Assembly (NCBI GenBank): GCA_023386855.1
Contig: JAEWIW010000061.1
Coordinates: 1-9,309, forward strand
Reading direction: 5' to 3'
Source: Bacteroidota bacterium
GTDB taxonomy: Bacteria > Bacteroidota > Bacteroidia > Chitinophagales > Chitinophagaceae
Length of the DNA: 9,309 nt
Both the position numbers and the translations under genes were made by a program. Of the stretch, positions 5,553 to 9,309 are shown one piece after another (the stretch's first letter is position 1; every line of letters begins with the position of its first letter). Below the pieces are notes generated by a model. That model worked only from the letters and a program-made list of their open reading frames with translations. It did no database searches and was not told the DNA's origin.

Positions 5553-7382
5553 TTAGCCTGCAGAAATATTCTGCGCCTGCTGCTCTTCATAAAGATCAAA
5601 ATAGTATCCACCTGCATTGATCAGTTCCTGGTGCGTACCCTGTTCTATGATCTTTCCATCTTCAAGCACGATGATGTGATCAAAATCAAAAAGGGTAAAG
5701 ATCCTGTGGGTTATGATGATCGCGGTTTTGTTTTCAAGATAGGTGCTGAGGTTACCCAGTATCTCTCTTTCGGTTTTGGCATCAACGGCACTTAGGCAAT
5801 CATCAAAGATGATGATACCAGGGTCTTTCAGCAATGCCCTTGCAATGGATATACGCTGTTTTTGTCCGCCACTTAAGGTTACTCCCCTCTCTCCCACCAT
5901 AGTTTCAAATCCTTCGGCAAATCCATTGATCTCCTTTTCAATGCTGGCATACCTTGCGGCCATAATGATATCATCACGATGGGTTTCCCCTGCACCGAAG
6001 CTGATATTATTGGCAATGGTATCGCTGAAAAGAAATACATCCTGTGGCACATAACTGATCTGTTTCCTCAGCTCCTGCACATCGATATCTTTTACATTCT
6101 TTCCATCATACAAAATGGCTCCCGAGTTTGGATCATACATTCTCAGCATCAGTTGGGCAATGGTGGTTTTGCCACTTCCGGTATGACCGATGATGGCGAT
6201 CTTCTGTCCTTTTTTGATATGAAGATTGAAATCTTTCAGTGCCCTGATACCGGTATTGGGATAAATAAAGTTGACCTTATCGAAACGTATATCGCCTTTT
6301 AAAGTCGCATGTTGCACATGCGCAGCATTTACAATGGCAGGTTTTGTATGAAGGAATTCATTCAACCGTTTCTGTGATGCAGCGGCACGCTGGATCATAC
6401 TGGCCGTCCACCCGATAGCGCTTACAGGAAAAGTTAGCAGGTTGATATACATCACGAATTCAGCGATCGTTCCTACCGTAATACCACCTTCACTCCGGAT
6501 AGCATAGATGCCGCCGATCATGATGGTAAGTAGAGTACTTAGTCCTATCAGCAGCGCCATGGAAGGAAAGTAAATCGCTTCTACCCTGGCCAGCCCAATG
6601 GCGCTTTTCTTATATTCTTCACTGTTCTTATCAAAGAAATGATACATCGCTTTTTCCTGCACAAAGGATTTGATCACCCTTATACCGGAATAGGATTCCT
6701 GGGCATTGGTGGTAAGATCGGAAAGCAATGCCTGGATGCGTTCACTCTTTTTATTGATGATGGTATTCACCAGGTAAATGGTGAGTGCCAGTATTGGCAA
6801 AGGAGATAATACATAAAGGGTAAGTTCCCAATCTTTACGGATCATATACACAAGGCAAAAAGAGATCCTGAACACCAGGTTTACAAAGTACATTACAGCA
6901 GGGCCTGTGTACATACGCACACGGCTTACATCTTCTGATATCCTGTTCATCAGGTCGCCGGTGCTGTGCAGTTTAAAAAAGTTCAGGTCAAGTTTCAGGT
7001 AATGATCGAACACTTCATTCTTCTGGTCAAATTCAATATGCCGGCTCATGACAATGATGGTCTGCCGCATCAGGAATAGAAAGAATCCACTTAAGAGGGC
7101 AAATACCAGGATGGCGATACCAAAGAATGCGATCCTTCCTGTAAATGAAAGTTCATATCCCTGCATCTGGCCAATAAAGAATTCCACCAGCGGGTCATAA
7201 CCAATCATTTTTTTGGATGATGGTGCAGCCCCAAGGTATTCTTTTACTATGTCGAAAATGTAGCCGGTGATCTGCGGAGCAAGAATGGCAAAATAATTCG
7301 ACAGGATAATGAATATGATGCCGAGGAAAAATCTTACCCGGTACTTCCAGAAATATTTTCGTATTGCCCTTAAATGTTTCAA
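5553..7382 (-). CDS. ABC exporter half-transporter (fused membrane and ATPase domains)
   Basis: This is an inner-membrane ABC exporter subunit of the MsbA/LmrA/BmrC type, which works as a dimer to push lipids, drugs or peptides outward using ATP. From TTG 7382 it has 609 residues. The membrane domain covers about 1-340 with roughly six hydrophobic helices, including the coupling-region pattern STGDLMNRISEDVSRVR. The ATPase domain covers about 360-600: A-loop Tyr in FIYPNTG, Walker A GHTGSGKTT (399-407), Q-loop YVPQD (Q447), signature LSGGQKQR (503-510), Walker B IIIFDD (523-528), D-loop SAVD, and H-loop ITHR (H559). The residue after the Walker B Asp is Asp (D528), not the usual catalytic Glu, as in the degenerate half of heterodimeric exporters such as BmrC. 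No partner gene is adjacent. The frame opens to 7418, but no ATG exists there; TTG 7382 gives the family-like start MKHLRAIRKYFWKY and follows a -7 box at 7397-7404. The substrate is unknown. Confidence 0.9.
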   Translation of the reverse strand: MKHLRAIRKYFWKYRVRFFLGIIFIILSNYFAILAPQITGYIFDIVKEYLGAAPSSKKMIGYDPLVEFFIGQMQGYELSFTGRIAFFGIAILVFALLSGFFLFLMRQTIIVMSRHIEFDQKNEVFDHYLKLDLNFFKLHSTGDLMNRISEDVSRVRMYTGPAVMYFVNLVFRISFCLVYMIRKDWELTLYVLSPLPILALTIYLVNTIINKKSERIQALLSDLTTNAQESYSGIRVIKSFVQEKAMYHFFDKNSEEYKKSAIGLARVEAIYFPSMALLIGLSTLLTIMIGGIYAIRSEGGITVGTIAEFVMYINLLTFPVSAIGWTASMIQRAAASQKRLNEFLHTKPAIVNAAHVQHATLKGDIRFDKVNFIYPNTGIRALKDFNLHIKKGQKIAIIGHTGSGKTTIAQLMLRMYDPNSGAILYDGKNVKDIDVQELRKQISYVPQDVFLFSDTIANNISFGAGETHRDDIIMAARYASIEKEINGFAEGFETMVGERGVTLSGGQKQRISIARALLKDPGIIIFDDCLSAVDAKTEREILGNLSTYLENKTAIIITHRIFTLFDFDHIIVLEDGKIIEQGTHQELINAGGYYFDLYEEQQAQNISAG

Positions 7383-7396
7383 ATCCTGAATTTGAA

Positions 7397-7404
7397 CGAA
7401 GATA
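7397..7404 (-). promoter_or_regulatory. Possible -7 box of the ABC exporter promoter
   Basis: TATCTTCG on the minus strand fits TAnnTTTG with one mismatch and ends 14 nt before the TTG start at 7382. A TTG lies upstream at 7428-7426, but its 21-nt spacer is longer than usual, so the -33 half is doubtful. If real, it rules out the upstream TTG 7418 as the translation start. Confidence 0.4.
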
Positions 7405-7469
7405 AGAATTAGGGCCAAGAGCTAACAAGAATCATGCTGGAAGCCCTGTAATTATTGGGTTTTCCTGTT

Positions 7470-7477
7470 TATCTTTA
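7470..7477 (+). promoter_or_regulatory. Probable -7 box of the HD-domain gene promoter
   Basis: TATCTTTA ends 8 nt before the ATG at 7486 and is followed by a spacer ending in CCCTG, almost the same arrangement as at porQ. The nearest TTG (7455-7457) is too close for a standard -33 element, so only the -7 half is supported. A leader of about 6 nt is predicted. Confidence 0.45.
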
Positions 7478-7485
7478 CCACCCTG

Positions 7486-8226
7486 ATGGAAGAAGTTCAA
7501 CCTGGAATCATAGGATACTCCCATAAGTTTTCCCCTTCGCACCACCATATTCATCACAGGATATTGAAGTCATCGTGGTGGCAAAGGGCATGTTGCTGTG
7601 TTGACAGTCATTATTCCAATACTTCAGGTGTCATGCTTGCACACCACTTACAGGCGGTTTGTGAAAATGTTGAAAACATTTTCTTTTCGAAGCAAAACAG
7701 GTTCCTTGAAAATATGTTTGGCTTCATCAGGCAAAGAGGGATGGATACAGTGAAAATGTATGAACACCTCATGGTCGTGGCACTTTTACATGATATTGGA
7801 AAAACAGAAGATGATAAATCGATTGAAGTTCCCCATCCACTGTTTGGTTACAGCACAGTTAAACGACATTCCGTTGTTGGTGTATACGCGGCAATGGATA
7901 TCCTGGGTAATGATCATACATTAAGTGCAGAGGATAAATCGATCATCTTTTCAGTGATCGAGGAACATGATGTTTCCTATGGATTGTTCAGGGAATATAA
8001 ACAGAAGGGATTAATACCTACTTCAGCAAGATGGCATGAATTGAATGCAAAGATCAGTGCAGTTCATGGCGAAGGACTTTTATACCTGCTGCTTTTCAAA
8101 CTCGCCGATATTCATGGTCATGCAAATATCGAAGATGTAACATGGTTCTATCAACGCGTAAACCAGGATTATTTTATGCCGGTGGGACTGCATCTTCCCA
8201 TTCCACGGGAAAGTGATATCAGGTAA
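7486..8226 (+). CDS. HD-domain metal-dependent phosphohydrolase with His/Cys-rich N-terminus
   Basis: This is a 246-residue soluble protein of the HD superfamily, which uses bound metal ions to hydrolyse phosphoester bonds, often in nucleotides. The four-part signature is visible: His in MLAHHLQ (H53/H54), the paired HD in LLHDIGKT (H102, D103), a further His in EEHDVS (H161), and Asp in LFKLADIHGH (D208). The active site therefore looks intact. The first 50 residues are unusual: SHHHIHHR at 18-25, WWQRACCC at 31-38 and a CVDSHYSN segment that follow no domain I recognise. They may bind metal or be a start misassignment, since an in-frame ATG at 7633 (M50) would begin just before the HD core. 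The 7486 start is favoured by the -7 box 8 nt upstream and by the absence of a better frame across 7486-7640. The substrate cannot be inferred. It is divergent from the ABC exporter and converges on the transporter at the right edge. Confidence 0.8.
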   Translation: MEEVQPGIIGYSHKFSPSHHHIHHRILKSSWWQRACCCVDSHYSNTSGVMLAHHLQAVCENVENIFFSKQNRFLENMFGFIRQRGMDTVKMYEHLMVVALLHDIGKTEDDKSIEVPHPLFGYSTVKRHSVVGVYAAMDILGNDHTLSAEDKSIIFSVIEEHDVSYGLFREYKQKGLIPTSARWHELNAKISAVHGEGLLYLLLFKLADIHGHANIEDVTWFYQRVNQDYFMPVGLHLPIPRESDIR

Positions 8227-8270
8227 TTGGGATGGATCTTTCTATTCCGCAGGAAAGTGATACCTGGTAA
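8188..8270 (+). repeat. Duplicated 3' end of the HD-domain gene (two copies, 44-nt period)
   Basis: The last 13 codons of the HD gene (8188-8226) are repeated just downstream at 8232-8270. The 29-nt core at 8201-8229 matches 8245-8273 at 25 of 29 positions. Translated in the equivalent frame, copy one ends LHLPIPRESDIR and copy two reads MDLSIPQESDTW, and both end in TAA. Copy two lies outside the gene and is shifted in frame by the 44-nt period, so it is probably a decaying partial tandem duplication. Confidence 0.75.
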
Positions 8271-8290
8271 TTGAACCTTTAAAAAAATAG

Positions 8291-8319
8291 AGGGACCGGA
8301 TAGAAATCCAGTCCCTTTT
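8291..8319. terminator. Bidirectional terminator between the HD gene and the AspT/YidE transporter
   Basis: AGGGACCGGA (8291-8300) pairs with TCCAGTCCCT (8307-8316) with a single C-A mismatch and a 6-nt loop (TAGAAA). On the plus strand the stem is followed by TTTTCT. On the minus strand it is followed by CTATTTTTTT, from the A-run at 8281-8287. It should end both convergent genes, and is stronger for the minus-strand transporter. Confidence 0.82.
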
Positions 8320-8349
8320 CTCATTTAAACAACTACAAAAAAAACGAGT

Positions 8350-9309
8350 TTATACAAAGGCCAGTATGAGCAGTTGCGGCACCAGTATCCTTAGGAACAT
8401 AGTCAATGGATACACGCTGGCATAAGCCACTGCAGGCGCTTCTGAACCTGTCATCTGGTTGGCAAAAGCCAGTGCAGGGGGATCAGTTAATGAACCTGCC
8501 ATAAGGCCGAAGGTTTCAAGAAAATTAATTTTATAAATATAGTTTGCGATCAGAGCGGTTACCACCAATGGAATGGTGGTGATGGAAAATCCAATGAGCA
8601 AAAAGACGGGGCCCTGCGAAGAAGAAATTGTTCTCACAAATTCGGGTCCTGCTTTTATACCCACGCTGGCAAGAAAGAGTACGATACCAATTTCCCTTAC
8701 CATGTAATTGGCGCTCTGTGATACATAAGATGTAAGGGGAACAATACTGGCATAGCGGCTGATCAGTATAGCGATGATCAGGGGGCCTCCAGCTAGTCCC
8801 AGTTTCACAGGAACCGATAAGCCAGGGATAGCGAATGGAATGCTGCCTACGATCACGCCCAACGCGATACCGAAGAATAGACCGGCAACATGCGGCTCTT
8901 TCATTTTCTTTTCAGAGTTGCCAAAGGCTTTGGTGAGGGCTTCCACATTCTTTGGCTCGCCGATCACGTTTACGATATCACCGAATTGCAGCCTTGAATG
9001 TCCATTGGGAATGAATTCAATTCCTGATCGAACAACTCTTGTAATGGTAACACCATAATTGTGTATGGTATCAATTTCAGCCAGCGGTCGCGTGCAGGCG
9101 GCCGAATTGGTAATGCGCACAGGCTTTGAAACCAGATTGGCATTGTCAGCATTGAAATCAAAATTTGTTTCCTCGCCTACTACGGTTTTCAGTTTATCAA
9201 AATCATTTTTTCCCGCTACAACCATAATGATATCATCCTTATGAAGAATGGTTTCCTTGGTTGCCTGCATCACGTTGTAATCGTGGTAAACGCGAGACAC
9301 AACAAATTG
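8350..9309 (-). CDS. AspT/YidE-family transporter, C-terminal part (5' end outside window)
   Basis: This inner-membrane protein belongs to the aspartate:alanine exchanger (AspT) / YidE-YbjL group, built as membrane domain, two cytosolic TrkA-C (RCK_C) domains, then a second membrane domain. The frame is open to the window edge, so the start and first membrane half are missing; 319 residues are visible of a usual 530-560. Visible residues 1-48 are the end of the first RCK_C (KDDIIMVVAG). Residues 58-125 are a second RCK_C (TRPLAEIDTI, then LQFGDIVNVIGEP). Residues 140-319 are the membrane half with about five or six hydrophobic segments, carrying the family motifs GSLTDPPALAFANQ and VAYASVYPLTMFLRI. 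The GTG at 9300 is internal and not a start. The gene ends 30 nt beyond a terminator hairpin shared with the HD gene. The substrate could be a dicarboxylate or amino acid, but sequence alone does not decide it. Confidence 0.88.
   Translation of the reverse strand, partial: QFVVSRVYHDYNVMQATKETILHKDDIIMVVAGKNDFDKLKTVVGEETNFDFNADNANLVSKPVRITNSAACTRPLAEIDTIHNYGVTITRVVRSGIEFIPNGHSRLQFGDIVNVIGEPKNVEALTKAFGNSEKKMKEPHVAGLFFGIALGVIVGSIPFAIPGLSVPVKLGLAGGPLIIAILISRYASIVPLTSYVSQSANYMVREIGIVLFLASVGIKAGPEFVRTISSSQGPVFLLIGFSITTIPLVVTALIANYIYKINFLETFGLMAGSLTDPPALAFANQMTGSEAPAVAYASVYPLTMFLRILVPQLLILAFV

Noticed and set aside
5520..6302. Several plus-strand open frames opposite the ABC exporter
   Set aside because: They are antisense to well-conserved Walker and signature motifs and show no domain of their own.
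7383..7418. Upstream extension of the ABC exporter to the TTG at 7418
   Set aside because: The added residues do not resemble exporter N-termini and the stretch contains a likely -7 box.
8774..9244. Plus-strand open frames opposite the AspT/YidE transporter
   Set aside because: They are antisense shadows of conserved transporter and RCK_C sequence, without a promoter or recognisable product.
1..9309. A new defence, mobile or multi-gene system
   Set aside because: No transposase, integrase, phage, toxin-antitoxin, restriction or nuclease gene is visible, and the genes are mostly ordinary chromosomal functions arranged as independent units.

Overview
The window looks like chromosomal DNA from a member of the Bacteroidota, most likely the Chitinophagaceae or a near relative. 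Three things point there. A PorQ-type outer-membrane protein belongs to the type IX secretion system, which is confined to that phylum. A PUR-alpha-like DUF3276 protein is typical of the phylum. Several promoters fit the Bacteroidota consensus (TTG, about 18 nt, TAnnTTTG), and Shine-Dalgarno sequences are largely absent. The family-level placement is an inference from protein style, not from a search.

Layout, left to right. The 3' part of an M42 metallo-aminopeptidase (+) runs off the left edge. It converges on a short receiver-only response regulator (-). The two are separated almost entirely by a perfect GC-rich palindrome at 481-525. Next come porQ (-) and, divergently, an ltaE-pgi pair (+): low-specificity L-threonine aldolase followed 23 nt later by glucose-6-phosphate isomerase. 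A bidirectional hairpin terminator separates pgi from a convergent DUF3276 gene (-). That gene has a textbook Bacteroidota promoter. Upstream of the promoter lies a cluster of three small inverted repeats, followed by an ABC exporter half-transporter (-). Divergent from the exporter is an HD-domain hydrolase (+) with a His/Cys-rich N-terminus, whose 3' end is followed by a diverged copy of its own last 13 codons. A second bidirectional terminator separates it from the C-terminal part of an AspT/YidE-family transporter (-), which runs off the right edge.

The genes are mostly single units in divergent or convergent pairs. Only ltaE-pgi looks like an operon, and no shared pathway joins the rest: central carbon and amino-acid metabolism, envelope and secretion, transport, peptide turnover and signalling are all represented. 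I see no RNA gene, CRISPR array, insertion sequence, prophage gene or defence cassette, and no convincing new multi-gene system. No gene-free stretch exceeds about 170 bp. The points most worth a second look are the palindrome abutting the truncated regulator, the dyad cluster at 5493-5544, the duplicated gene tail at 8188-8270, the Asp-for-Glu substitution in the ABC exporter, and the repeated pattern of a -7 box placed 4-14 nt before the start codon.
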